DNA from: Acidobacteriota bacterium
Lineage (GTDB): Bacteria > Acidobacteriota > Terriglobia > Bryobacterales > Bryobacteraceae
DNA length: 39,465 nt
Reading direction: 5' to 3'
Assembly: GCA_018268835.1 (NCBI GenBank)
Contig: JAFDVU010000052.1
Coordinates: 1 to 39,465 of the forward strand
Made by a program: the position numbers and the translations under genes. How positions within the stretch are numbered: the stretch's first letter is position 1; each line of letters opens with the position of its first letter. Positions 17,225-25,458 of this stretch are shown one piece after another. A model generated the notes under the pieces. The model was not told where the DNA came from. It made no database searches and worked only from the letters and a program-made list of their open reading frames with translations.

Positions 17225-18142
17225 ATGCCGACCACCACGTCCGCCGCTGGACTCACCACCGGACACGCTCCCTTTGTCGAGTCCGCCCGCAACCGCGGAG
17301 AGCTTTACATTTCACAACCTTACGACGAGTATTCGAAAGAGAATCATGAATCCTGGCAGCGCCTCTTCGCCCGTATGCAGCCCCGCTGGGAGCGCTACGC
17401 CAACCCGTATTTCCTGCACGGGTTGGACGCCCTGGACCTGCCCCACGACCGCGTACCCCGCTTGGCCGACGTCAACCGCCGCCTCCAACCGCTCACCGGC
17501 TTTTGCGCCCGCCCCGTCAGCGGCTACGTCCCCGGCTTCCTCTTCTTCGACTGCCTGAAGCGCCGCGAATTCCCTACCACCATCACCATCCGTCCGCCCG
17601 ACCGCCTCGACTACCTGCCCGAACCTGATATCTTCCACGACGTCGCCGGCCACGTTCCCATGCACACCGAGAAGTGGTTCGCCGATACCCTCGTGCGCTT
17701 CGGCGAGTGTGCCCACACCGCCGCTGAAATGACCGCCGGCATCGCCGATTACCGCGAGCGCGTCGCCAAACTCACCAGCCTGATGCGCGCCATGAGCCGC
17801 TTCTTCTGGTTCACCGTCGAGTTCGGACTCATGCGCGGACACGGCCCCGGCGGAATCTGCGCCTACGGCAGCGGCCTGCTCAGCAGTTGGGGGGAACTCG
17901 CCCACGCCATCGATAGCGACCAGGTGCAGCGCTATCCCCTCCAACTCGAATGGGTCGTTAACCAGGTCGCGGAAATCGATCACTACCAGCCGATCCTGTT
18001 CCTGGTGGACTCCTTCGACCACCTCTTCTCCCTCGTCGACGAATTTGAACGCTGGATGCGCCAGGGCAGGCTCTTCAATGTCGCCCCCGGTCTCCCCGAC
18101 ATCGCCGAGACCGACCTGCGCAGCTTTCTCGACGCCGCGTAG
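17225..18142 (+). CDS. phhA: Phenylalanine 4-monooxygenase-like aromatic amino acid hydroxylase
   Basis: A 305-residue cytoplasmic, pterin-dependent non-heme iron enzyme that hydroxylates an aromatic amino acid, most likely Phe to Tyr. The iron ligands are visible: H138 and H143 in FHDVAGHVP, and the Glu of FWFTVEFGL (E199). The pterin and substrate region GFLFFDCLKRREFP precedes them. The spacing between the His pair and the Glu is 56 residues, longer than in compact bacterial enzymes, with an extra polar segment (about 168-182). No dehydratase or other pterin gene is adjacent. The gene has its own promoter and a strong ribosome site. Tyr or Trp hydroxylase activity cannot be excluded from sequence alone. 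Confidence 0.9.
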   Translation: MPTTTSAAGLTTGHAPFVESARNRGELYISQPYDEYSKENHESWQRLFARMQPRWERYANPYFLHGLDALDLPHDRVPRLADVNRRLQPLTGFCARPVSGYVPGFLFFDCLKRREFPTTITIRPPDRLDYLPEPDIFHDVAGHVPMHTEKWFADTLVRFGECAHTAAEMTAGIADYRERVAKLTSLMRAMSRFFWFTVEFGLMRGHGPGGICAYGSGLLSSWGELAHAIDSDQVQRYPLQLEWVVNQVAEIDHYQPILFLVDSFDHLFSLVDEFERWMRQGRLFNVAPGLPDIAETDLRSFLDAA

Positions 18143-18178
18143 CGGTAGCGCCTCCGGCACTCTTCGCCGTCCCCGCGT

Positions 18179-18184
18179 TACACT
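18179..18184 (+). promoter_or_regulatory. -10-like box TACACT, 9 nt before the pgsA start
   Basis: A TANNNT hexamer 9 nt upstream of the ATG at 18194 with no ribosome site between. It is possibly a leaderless-type promoter; there is no clear -35 box. Confidence 0.35.
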
Positions 18185-18193
18185 CGTTCTTGC

Positions 18194-18742
18194 ATGCCCG
18201 CGTGGGTTAACCTGGCCAACTTCTTCACTCTCTCCCGCCTCGCGCTGGTCCCGTTCATCGTGCGCGACATCGTCGCAGGGAGCCATCTGCGGGCATTGGT
18301 CCTGTTCTTCCTGGCCGCGGTCACCGATGTTCTCGACGGCGCCCTCGCCCGCGGAACCAGCGGCACCACCGCCGCCGGCGCCTACCTCGATCCCATCGCC
18401 GACAAATGCCTGATGAGCGGCGTCTTTCTGGCCCTCGCCGCCGCCGGCATCGTCCCCTGGTGGTTCGTCGCGGTGGTTTTCGGACGCGATCTATTCATCC
18501 TGACCGGCGTCCTGGCCCTGCTCGCCCTCACCCGCGTCCGCGACTTCCCGCCCAGCCGCTGGGGCAAACTCTCCACGTTTGTACAGATTGTCACGGCCGT
18601 TTCCTGGATGGTCCGCGACGCCTGGCCGCTACCGGCGCTGGTTGCAATCTCCACTGCAATTCTTTGGCTTTGCGTAGCTTTCACACTGGCCAGCGGCCTG
18701 GATTACGCCCGCCGCGGCGCCCTATACTTTCGAGCACGTTGA
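18194..18742 (+). CDS. pgsA: CDP-alcohol phosphatidyltransferase (PgsA-like)
   Basis: A 182-residue inner-membrane enzyme of phospholipid synthesis. It joins a CDP-linked lipid to an alcohol, most likely CDP-diacylglycerol to glycerol 3-phosphate in the phosphatidylglycerol pathway. The complete family motif is present: D45, D48-G49, A52-R53, G62, D66 and D70 with the exact canonical spacing, so the two-metal active site is intact. About five to six transmembrane segments are visible. The length matches the family. The alcohol acceptor cannot be read from sequence; cardiolipin synthase or phosphatidylinositol-phosphate synthase types are alternatives. The stop codon overlaps the -35 box of the next gene. 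Confidence 0.88.
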   Translation: MPAWVNLANFFTLSRLALVPFIVRDIVAGSHLRALVLFFLAAVTDVLDGALARGTSGTTAAGAYLDPIADKCLMSGVFLALAAAGIVPWWFVAVVFGRDLFILTGVLALLALTRVRDFPPSRWGKLSTFVQIVTAVSWMVRDAWPLPALVAISTAILWLCVAFTLASGLDYARRGALYFRAR

Positions 18743-18767
18743 CGGGCTTTTGCAAGCGGAGTAGTCT
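18739..18767 (+). promoter_or_regulatory. Promoter of the PH-like membrane protein operon
   Basis: TTGACG (18739-18744) and TAGTCT (18762-18767) are separated by 17 nt. The -35 box contains the pgsA stop codon. It would drive the genes from 18790 onward. Confidence 0.5.
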
Positions 18768-18789
18768 AACAAGTAAGAAGGCTTTAGGC

Positions 18790-19353
18790 ATGACTCGCTA
18801 TACACCCGCCCGGCAATACCGGTGGTTCGGATTGACCGCAGTGGTGTTTACTGCCGCCTTTGGCTGGCTCGGATTCCAGCTTCCGGCCGTCTGGATAGCC
18901 AGCGCCCTCTCCCTGCTCACCGCCGGACTGATCTTTTTCCTCGCCTTCCGCCCCGCCATCGAAATCCACGAGGGCTACGTCTCCATCGGCAGCCGCATCG
19001 TTCCCTGGATGGATATCCGCCGCCTGGACCGCACCGGCTGGATTTCCCCCCTCATCGTGCGCGTCACCCTCTTCGACGATTCGCGCATGATCCTGGTCTA
19101 CCCCGGCGATCTCGACTCCTGCAACAGCCTGCTTCGCCATATGCGCCGGCTCTCGCGCGATGCCCTCATCGACGGCATCCCCTACCGCCAGTACTGGGGC
19201 GAAGTGCTCGCTCCCGGCGGAGAGCGCAAGCAAGCCGCCCTGCCCCGCTACCGCATCCTCCGTCCCGAGGATGAGGCGGAAGTCGAGCGCCTCTACCAGC
19301 GCCTCAAGACCGTCGGCAACCTGGACCAGAAGAACTCCACGGACGAGAAGTAG
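18790..19353 (+). CDS. Membrane protein with PH-like domain, unknown function
   Basis: A 187-residue protein starting at the ATG at 18790; the frame is open further upstream, but that part overlaps pgsA in another frame. Two N-terminal transmembrane helices (about 12-30 and 33-52) are followed by a soluble domain. Its segments IEIHEGYVSIGSRIVPWMDI and VRVTLFDDSRMILVYPGD are typical of bacterial PH-like domains (alternating strands with an initial valley of charged residues), and it ends in a charged helical tail. The stop is 3 nt before the YdcF-like gene, and the ABC exporter follows, so the three probably form one operon. The function is unknown, possibly cell-envelope related. Confidence 0.75.
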   Translation: MTRYTPARQYRWFGLTAVVFTAAFGWLGFQLPAVWIASALSLLTAGLIFFLAFRPAIEIHEGYVSIGSRIVPWMDIRRLDRTGWISPLIVRVTLFDDSRMILVYPGDLDSCNSLLRHMRRLSRDALIDGIPYRQYWGEVLAPGGERKQAALPRYRILRPEDEAEVERLYQRLKTVGNLDQKNSTDEK

Positions 19354-19356
19354 TGC

Positions 19357-19971
19357 GTGGCCGTCCGCCGCCGGTTCCTCCCGCTCACTCTCCTGGCCTT
19401 CGCCGTTCTGGCCGCCGTACTGTATTTCGGCGCCGGATGGTGGCTCCCCGCGTTCGGCCGCCTGCTCATCCACGACGACGGGCCTGCTCCGGCCGATATC
19501 GCCGTGATCCTCGCGGGCGACTACACCGGCGCCCGCGCCCTGCGCGCCGCGGAACTGTGGCGCGCAGGCATGGTGCGCCGCGTCATGGTCAGCGGTCCGC
19601 CCGGTATGTACGGCGTCAACGAGGCCGATGCCGCCGTGCGCTTCCTGGCCGCCCGCGGCTACCCCGAGAATGCGTTCCTGCCGGTCTACCACACCGCCAC
19701 CTCCACCCGTGAGGAGGCCCACATCCTGCTGGCCGAGCTCGCCCGCCTGCAAGTGCGGCGCTTCCTGCTGGTCACCAGCAACTACCACACCGGCCGCGCC
19801 CGCCGCCTCTTCCTTAGCGTGGAACGCGAACGGGGAGGCGGTCCCGAATTCCGCACCGTCGCCGCCGCCGATCCGCTCTACGACCCCGCCCGCTGGTGGC
19901 GCTACCGCGAGGGCTGCAAGACCGCGTTCTTCGAGTGGAGCAAAACCTTCGCCACCTTCGCCGGACTCTGA
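19357..19971 (+). CDS. YdcF/SanA/ElyC-family (DUF218) envelope protein
   Basis: A 204-residue protein with one N-terminal membrane anchor (about 8-30) and a DUF218 domain. Recognisable family segments are ADIAVILAGDYTGAR (46-60), a VMVSGPPG loop, a STREEA helix and VTSNYHTGRARRLF. Relatives (SanA, ElyC, YdcF) act in envelope integrity and peptidoglycan precursor or lipid carrier metabolism, but their chemistry is unresolved. The start is GTG at 19357, directly after the upstream stop. The gap to the ABC exporter is 3 nt, so co-expression with it is likely. Confidence 0.88.
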   Translation: MAVRRRFLPLTLLAFAVLAAVLYFGAGWWLPAFGRLLIHDDGPAPADIAVILAGDYTGARALRAAELWRAGMVRRVMVSGPPGMYGVNEADAAVRFLAARGYPENAFLPVYHTATSTREEAHILLAELARLQVRRFLLVTSNYHTGRARRLFLSVERERGGGPEFRTVAAADPLYDPARWWRYREGCKTAFFEWSKTFATFAGL

Positions 19972-19974
19972 GCC

Positions 19975-21708
19975 ATGTGGGAAGCCCTCAGCACCGTCCG
20001 TAAGTACCTCTGGCGCTACCGCGCGGGACTCGCCGCCGGCGGCGTCTGCCTCGTCCTCAAGGACATCGCCCAGGCTCTGCAGCCGCTCATGATCCGCTCC
20101 GCCGTGGACCGCTTCCGCGATCCCGGCCACGCGTTCCTCTACTACGCCGGCCTGCTGGTCGGCCTCGCCCTGCTCAAGGGCATTTTCCAGTACTGGATGC
20201 GCGTGGTGATCATCGGCATTTCCCGCGACATCGAGTACGACCTGCGCAACGACATTTATGCCCACCTCGCCGGGCTCGCCCCCGATTACTACGGACGCAC
20301 CCGCACCGGCGACATCATGGCCCGCGCCACCAACGATCTCAACGCCGTCCGCATGATGCTCGGCCCGGGCCTGATGTACTGGTTCGAAACCAGCCTCACT
20401 TTCCTGTTCGCCGTCCTCATCATGGTCCGCGTGGACTGGCGCCTCGCCATCTTCGCCGTCATGCCCGCGCCCGCCGTGAGTTTCGCCGTGGTCTTCTTCG
20501 GACGCCGCATCCACGACCGCTTCGAACGGCTCCAGGGCATGTTCAGCGACATCTCCAGCCGCGTGCAGGAGAACCTCTCCGGCGTGCGCATGGTGCGCGC
20601 CTTCGTGCAGGAAGAGGCCGAGATGCGCCGCTTCGAGGAGCTCAATCGCGGCTACATCGCGCAGAGCCTGAAACTGGTCCGCATCCAGGGCATTTTCGAT
20701 CCCCTGCTCGCCGCGCTGATCGGCCTCACCTTCCTCGCCGTGCTCTACGTCGGCGGACGCCAGGTGCTGGAGGGGCGCATCTCCGTCGGCTCCTTCGTCA
20801 TGTTCAACACGTACATGGGCATGCTGGTGTGGCCCATGATCGCCTTCGGCTGGGTGGTCAACCTCACGCAGCGCGGCAGCGCGTCCCTGCGCCGCATCAA
20901 CGAAATCTTCGCCGAGCGGCCCTCCATCGCCGCCCCGCCCAACGCCATCTCCCTCCCCGAAGCGCGCGGCGAAATCGAATTCCGCGGCGTCACAGTGGAT
21001 TACGGCAACGGAGCCGCGCTCGACTCGATCGACCTGCGCGTTCCCGCCGGCATGACGCTCGCCGTGGTCGGCCGCACCGGCTCCGGCAAAAGCACGCTGG
21101 TCAACCTCGTGCCTCGCCTGCTCGATCCCACCGCCGGCGCCGTGCTGCTCGACGGCATCGACATCCGCCGGCTCGACCCCGCCCAACTCCGCCGCCACAT
21201 CGGCTTCGTCCCGCAGGAAACTTTCCTCTTCAGCGCCACCATCGCGGAGAACATCGCCTTCGGCGTGGACCGCGCCACCGAACAGCAGATCCGCCGCGCC
21301 GCTGAACTCGCCGGACTTGCCGGCGATATCGACAGCTTCCCCGAGGGTTACCGCACCATGGTCGGTGAACGCGGCATCACCCTCTCCGGCGGACAGAAAC
21401 AGCGCACCGCCATCGCCCGCGCACTGCTACGGGATCCCCGCATCCTCATCCTCGACGACGCGCTCTCCAGCGTGGACACCCTCACCGAGGAACGCATCCT
21501 CACCCATCTGGCCGCGGTCATGCGCGGCCGCACCGTGATTTCGATTTCGCACCGCGTCTCCACCGTGCGCCAGGCCGGCCGCATCGTGGTCCTCGAGAAG
21601 GGCCGCGTCGTCGAACAGGGGATCCACGCCGAGTTGATCGCCGCCGGCGGCTACTACGCCGATCTCAGTCGGAAACAGACCCTCGAAGAAGAACTCGAAG
21701 TGCTCTAG
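19975..21708 (+). CDS. ABC exporter, fused membrane and ATPase domains (MsbA/MdlA-like)
   Basis: A 577-residue half-transporter. Six transmembrane helices occupy about 15-300; the coupling segment SRVQENLSGVRMVRAF is typical of type IV (MsbA-like) exporters. The ATPase domain has Walker A GRTGSGKS (366-373), a Q-loop at Q414, signature LSGGQ (470-474), Walker B LILDD (491-495), D-loop SSVD and switch His H526. Asp rather than Glu follows the Walker B Asp (D495), as in MdlA-type subunits that form the degenerate site of heterodimers. No partner half-transporter is adjacent. The substrate could be a lipid, drug or peptide. It is the last gene of a three-gene run. Confidence 0.95.
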   Translation: MWEALSTVRKYLWRYRAGLAAGGVCLVLKDIAQALQPLMIRSAVDRFRDPGHAFLYYAGLLVGLALLKGIFQYWMRVVIIGISRDIEYDLRNDIYAHLAGLAPDYYGRTRTGDIMARATNDLNAVRMMLGPGLMYWFETSLTFLFAVLIMVRVDWRLAIFAVMPAPAVSFAVVFFGRRIHDRFERLQGMFSDISSRVQENLSGVRMVRAFVQEEAEMRRFEELNRGYIAQSLKLVRIQGIFDPLLAALIGLTFLAVLYVGGRQVLEGRISVGSFVMFNTYMGMLVWPMIAFGWVVNLTQRGSASLRRINEIFAERPSIAAPPNAISLPEARGEIEFRGVTVDYGNGAALDSIDLRVPAGMTLAVVGRTGSGKSTLVNLVPRLLDPTAGAVLLDGIDIRRLDPAQLRRHIGFVPQETFLFSATIAENIAFGVDRATEQQIRRAAELAGLAGDIDSFPEGYRTMVGERGITLSGGQKQRTAIARALLRDPRILILDDALSSVDTLTEERILTHLAAVMRGRTVISISHRVSTVRQAGRIVVLEKGRVVEQGIHAELIAAGGYYADLSRKQTLEEELEVL

Positions 21709-21785
21709 CCCGCGACGGGTCCGTTCCGATTTACGCTGCGCATCTCAAAGATAATGAGGGAGTTATCGAACCGTAAAAAAATGTG

Positions 21786-21815
21786 TTGATTGCCTGCCGC
21801 GACTGGTGATAGTAT
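21786..21815 (+). promoter_or_regulatory. Promoter of the second TonB-dependent receptor
   Basis: TTGATT (21786-21791) followed by TAGTAT (21810-21815, 18-nt spacing) or GATAGT (21808-21813, 16-nt spacing). The surroundings are AT-rich compared with the genome. The predicted start near 21822 gives a leader of about 110 nt. Confidence 0.55.
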
Positions 21816-21830
21816 TCTTCCCGAACTAAA

Positions 21831-21864
21831 CAGGCGTGTTCTATCGGGATATGGATCACGCCTG
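21831..21864 (+). other. Hairpin in the 5' leader of the receptor mRNA
   Basis: CAGGCGTG (21831-21838) pairs perfectly with CACGCCTG (21857-21864), enclosing an 18-nt loop that itself holds TATC/GATA complementarity. The hairpin lies at the start of the predicted leader, about 70 nt before the start codon. It is not followed by a T-tract, so it is not a classical terminator. It could be an operator or an RNA control element. Confidence 0.45.
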
Positions 21865-21920
21865 AATTGCACAACGGGGTTACGGAGTCTGTTCTCAACA
21901 TTTGGGGACCTACTGTAACG

Positions 21921-21925
21921 AGGAG
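21921..21925 (+). promoter_or_regulatory. Ribosome binding site deciding the ATG at 21932
   Basis: AGGAG, 6 nt before the ATG at 21932. It excludes the in-frame start at 21902. Confidence 0.8.
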
Positions 21926-21931
21926 ATTTCC

Positions 21932-24900
21932 ATGACGAAAGTCTGTTCGTTCGTTTTTGGGGGGATACTCTGCCTGAGCGGGCTGCTTAACGCTCAGCAG
22001 ATCTCGGGAAGTATTACCGGCACGGTGAAGGACAGCCAGCAGGCTGCGATCGCCAACGCCAAACTCACACTCAACAACAAGGAGCAGGGCACCTCGCGCG
22101 ACGGCCTGTCGGGCACCGACGGCTCCTTCGTTTTCACGCAAGTCCAGCCCGGCACCTACAGCCTGACCGTCGAGGCGCCCGGCTTCAAGAAATTCGAGCA
22201 ACAGGAAGTCAAGGTCTTCGCCAACGACCGCCTCAGCCTGGGGGATCTCATCCTCAGCGTCGGCGCGATCAATGAAACCGTCACCGTCGAAGCGCAGGGC
22301 GCCGCGGTGCAGACCGCCAGCGCCGAACGCTCCGGCGTGCTCACCGAACGCCAGGTGCTCGAACTCTCGGAAAACGGCCGCAGCCTCTTCGACCTGACCC
22401 GCGTCCTGCCCGGAGTCATATACACCGGCGGTCTCGGCGGCATCCAGGCCAACGGCAATCGCGGCAACCAGAATAACTTCACCCTCGACGGCGTCACCAA
22501 CGTCGATACCGGCTCCAACGGCGGCACCCTGGCCACCACCAACATGGACATGATCGCCGAGATGAAGGTGATCACCAACTCGCAGCCCGCCGAATTCGGC
22601 CGCTCCTCCGGCGCGCAGATCGAAGTCGTCACCAAGTCCGGTAGCCGCGATTTCCACGGCACCGGCTACTTCTTCCACCGCCACGAAGACCTCAACGCCA
22701 ACTCCTGGCGCAACAACGTAGACGGCCGCAAGAAAGACTACTACCGCTACAATACCGAGGGCTTCAACATCGGCGGACCCGCCTTCATCCCCGGCAAGAT
22801 CAACCGCAACCGCGACAAGCTCTTCTTCTTCATGGGCATCGAGTGGCAAGGCCAGTTGGTCCCCCAGGGGCTCCACAACGTCACCGTCCCCACCGCGGCC
22901 GAACGCACGGGCGATTTCTCGCAGACCCACGACGGCGGCGGCGCTCCCGTCATCATTTTCGATCCGCTCAACAACAAGAATCCCTTCCCGGGCAACATCA
23001 TTCCCAAGAGCCGTATCAATCCGGATGGCGCCAAGATCCTCAACTGGTATCCGCAGCCCAACGCCGCCGGCATCGACCCTTCGTACAACTATCAGACCTC
23101 GTATTCCAACACGTATCCGCGCCGCGAGGAGATCTATCGCGGCGACTACAACATCACCGACAAGTGGAAGGCTTACGCCCGCTTCATCCGCACCAAGGAT
23201 GAGACCAGCATGGCCTACGGGCAGTGGAATGCCAGCTACAACATTCCCTTCGGCCCCATGAGCTTCGGCGCGCCCGGGTGGAGTTTCGTCACCAACGTGA
23301 CCACCATCATCAACCCCACCCTGACCAACGAGTTCGTCTTCGGCTCCTCCCGCAACGACCTGCACATCACCCCCCTCACCGACGCCTTCAACGCCAGCAA
23401 GGTCGGGGTCTCCTACAAGATGCCCTTTCCCAACGCGGATAAGCTGCAACTGGTGCAGAACTGGAATTTCGGCGGTGTATCCAACGCTCCCACCTCCAAC
23501 TTCGCCGGCACGCCGTTCCTGAACTTCAACCACACCTACGACATCACCGACAGTATCGCCAAAGTCCACGGCACCCACATCACCAAGGGCGGCGTCTACC
23601 TGCACAAGAGCCTGAAGGACCAGACCGCATTCACCAGCGTCAACGGCAACATCAACTTCGGCCGGGATGCCAACAACCCGAACGATTCCAACTGGGCCTT
23701 TTCCAATGCTCTGCTGGGCAACTACGACACCCTCCAGCAGTCCAATCAGGTGTTGAACGGCCAGTACCGCTCCTGGAACGTGGAATGGTACATCCAGGAC
23801 AACTGGCGCGTCAGCAAGAAACTCACGCTCGATTACGGCCTGCGCTTCTACTGGGTGCAGCCGCAGTACGACGCCGCCATGCAGACCTCGGCCTGGAATC
23901 CCTCGCTCTATAACCCGGCCAACAAGGCCGTGCTCCGCACCGCCGCGCTCGACCCCAACGGCAAACGCGTCTCCGTCAATCCGCTCACCGGCGAATTCGG
24001 ACCCGCGGCCCTGATCGGTTCCATCGTGAATACCGGCAACGGTTTCATCAACGGCATCTACGCCAACGGCATGGGCCTCTCCTCTTCCAGCACCTATCCC
24101 AAGGCCCTGATGGACGACCGCGGCATCATGTATGCGCCGCGCCTCGGCATCGCCTACCAGGTGGACGAAAAGACCGTGATCCGCGCCGGCGGCGGCGTCT
24201 TCTACGACCGCCTCCAGGGCAACCCGGTCTTCGACATGCTGCCCAACCCGCCGTCCACCATCATTCCCCAGTTCTATTACGGCAACCTCTCTTCCATCCC
24301 GCCCGCCAGCGCCGGAACCTTCTTCCCCGCCGGCGTGGTCGGCTTCGATAAGAAGGGACAGGTTCCCACCACCTACAACTGGAACCTGACCGTTCAGCGC
24401 CAGATGCCGTTCAGCATCCTGCTCGATGTCGGTTACGTCGGTTCGGTCTCCACGCACGACCTCTACCGCTACAACCAGAACACCATCCCGCTGGGCGCCG
24501 CCTGGCTGCCGCAGAACCAGGATCCGCTCAACCCGAGTCCCAAGTTCGACGGCACCACTTCCAACCAGCCCAACTTCTATCGCCCCTACGCCGGCTACAC
24601 GAACACCACCGCCTACGGCTTCGGCGCCAACTCCAATTACAATTCGCTCCAGGTCGCCGGCCATCGCCGCTTCGGCAACAGCCTTACCTTCGACGTCGCC
24701 TATACGTGGTCCAAAGTCCTCGGCACCGCGTCCGGTGACGGCACGGTGGTGTACCCGTTCAACTCGCGCGTTGCTGACTACGGTCCGCTGTCCTACGACC
24801 GCACTCACGTGTTCGTGTTCAACTACGTCTACAACCTTCCCGAATTCGTCAAGTCCAAGAGCGGCTTCGGAAAGGCCGTCGGCTCCGTCACGAACAACTG

Positions 24901-25414
24901 GCAGATCTCCGGCATCACCACCTTCCAGACGGGCCCGCCGACGGATCTCTCCTTCTCCATCAGCGGTATCGGCAACCTCAACGAGCGCTATACCGGCTCG
25001 CCCGATATCGGGCCGCGCATCGTCGTCAACAGCCCGCCCAGCTATCCCAAGGGCATTTACCAGTGGGTGAGCACCCAGGGCTTGGCCCTGCCGCCCGTCA
25101 AGGGCAGCTTGGGCTTCGACTCCGCGCCGCGCGCCTTCCGGCTCCCCGGGGACAACGATTGGGACATCTCGATCTTCAAGAACATCCCCCTACCCCGCGA
25201 AGGGATGCGGTTCCAGTTGCGCGTCGAGATGTTTAACGCCTTCAATCACGCCCGCTTCAACGGCTTCAACACCGGCGCGCAGTTCAACGCGGCCGGACAG
25301 TTGATCAACACTCCCAGCGTGTTGGGCGGCACCGGCGGCCGTTTCGGATTCGGCGCCCTCACCGGCACCGCCGATCCGCGCCGTATTCAGCTCGCGGCGA
25401 AGTTTTACTTCTAA
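21932..25414 (+). CDS. Oar-like TonB-dependent outer-membrane receptor
   Basis: A 1160-residue outer-membrane protein. A signal peptide (about 1-22, cut after LNA) is followed by a carboxypeptidase-regulatory domain (QISGSITGTVKD onward, about 24-105), a plug (about 115-235) with FTLDGVTNVDTGSNGG and EFGRSSGAQIEVVTKSG, and a large barrel with GGPAFIPGKINRNRDKLFFF and many GLRF/YTW-type strands. It ends in an aromatic residue (LAAKFYF). It shares architecture with the receptor at 10498-14103, but the barrels differ, so the ligands probably differ. It has a conventional promoter, a long leader and a strong ribosome site, and it is followed after 44 bp by the TPR and CRTAC1 genes, which may work with it. 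Confidence 0.93.
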   Translation: MTKVCSFVFGGILCLSGLLNAQQISGSITGTVKDSQQAAIANAKLTLNNKEQGTSRDGLSGTDGSFVFTQVQPGTYSLTVEAPGFKKFEQQEVKVFANDRLSLGDLILSVGAINETVTVEAQGAAVQTASAERSGVLTERQVLELSENGRSLFDLTRVLPGVIYTGGLGGIQANGNRGNQNNFTLDGVTNVDTGSNGGTLATTNMDMIAEMKVITNSQPAEFGRSSGAQIEVVTKSGSRDFHGTGYFFHRHEDLNANSWRNNVDGRKKDYYRYNTEGFNIGGPAFIPGKINRNRDKLFFFMGIEWQGQLVPQGLHNVTVPTAAERTGDFSQTHDGGGAPVIIFDPLNNKNPFPGNIIPKSRINPDGAKILNWYPQPNAAGIDPSYNYQTSYSNTYPRREEIYRGDYNITDKWKAYARFIRTKDETSMAYGQWNASYNIPFGPMSFGAPGWSFVTNVTTIINPTLTNEFVFGSSRNDLHITPLTDAFNASKVGVSYKMPFPNADKLQLVQNWNFGGVSNAPTSNFAGTPFLNFNHTYDITDSIAKVHGTHITKGGVYLHKSLKDQTAFTSVNGNINFGRDANNPNDSNWAFSNALLGNYDTLQQSNQVLNGQYRSWNVEWYIQDNWRVSKKLTLDYGLRFYWVQPQYDAAMQTSAWNPSLYNPANKAVLRTAALDPNGKRVSVNPLTGEFGPAALIGSIVNTGNGFINGIYANGMGLSSSSTYPKALMDDRGIMYAPRLGIAYQVDEKTVIRAGGGVFYDRLQGNPVFDMLPNPPSTIIPQFYYGNLSSIPPASAGTFFPAGVVGFDKKGQVPTTYNWNLTVQRQMPFSILLDVGYVGSVSTHDLYRYNQNTIPLGAAWLPQNQDPLNPSPKFDGTTSNQPNFYRPYAGYTNTTAYGFGANSNYNSLQVAGHRRFGNSLTFDVAYTWSKVLGTASGDGTVVYPFNSRVADYGPLSYDRTHVFVFNYVYNLPEFVKSKSGFGKAVGSVTNNWQISGITTFQTGPPTDLSFSISGIGNLNERYTGSPDIGPRIVVNSPPSYPKGIYQWVSTQGLALPPVKGSLGFDSAPRAFRLPGDNDWDISIFKNIPLPREGMRFQLRVEMFNAFNHARFNGFNTGAQFNAAGQLINTPSVLGGTGGRFGFGALTGTADPRRIQLAAKFYF

Positions 25415-25444
25415 CCCGTGCATCGCTCCCCGGAGCCGCGGGAA

Positions 25445-25450
25445 TATACT
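25445..25450 (+). promoter_or_regulatory. -10 box TATACT, 8 nt before the TPR gene start (leaderless-type)
   Basis: TATACT ends 8 nt before the ATG at 25459, the same hexamer and nearly the same spacing as at the receptor at 10498. There is no Shine-Dalgarno sequence in between. The TTGACA that overlaps its last base is not placed to act as a -35 box for it. Confidence 0.45.
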
Positions 25451-25458
25451 TGACAGGT

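Noticed and set aside
18406..18789. N-terminal extension of the PH-like protein frame
   Set aside because: Overlaps pgsA in another frame; the ATG at 18790 follows a good promoter.
18784..21198. 804-residue minus-strand open frame
   Set aside because: Antisense to the PH-like, YdcF-like and ABC genes, which have clear motifs; no recognisable domain of its own.
21731..24808. 1025-residue minus-strand open frame
   Set aside because: Antisense to the second receptor; no recognisable domain.
25450..25455. TTGACA as a -35 box before the TPR gene
   Set aside because: No -10 box 16-18 nt downstream, and that region is already coding; the TATACT just upstream explains the start better.
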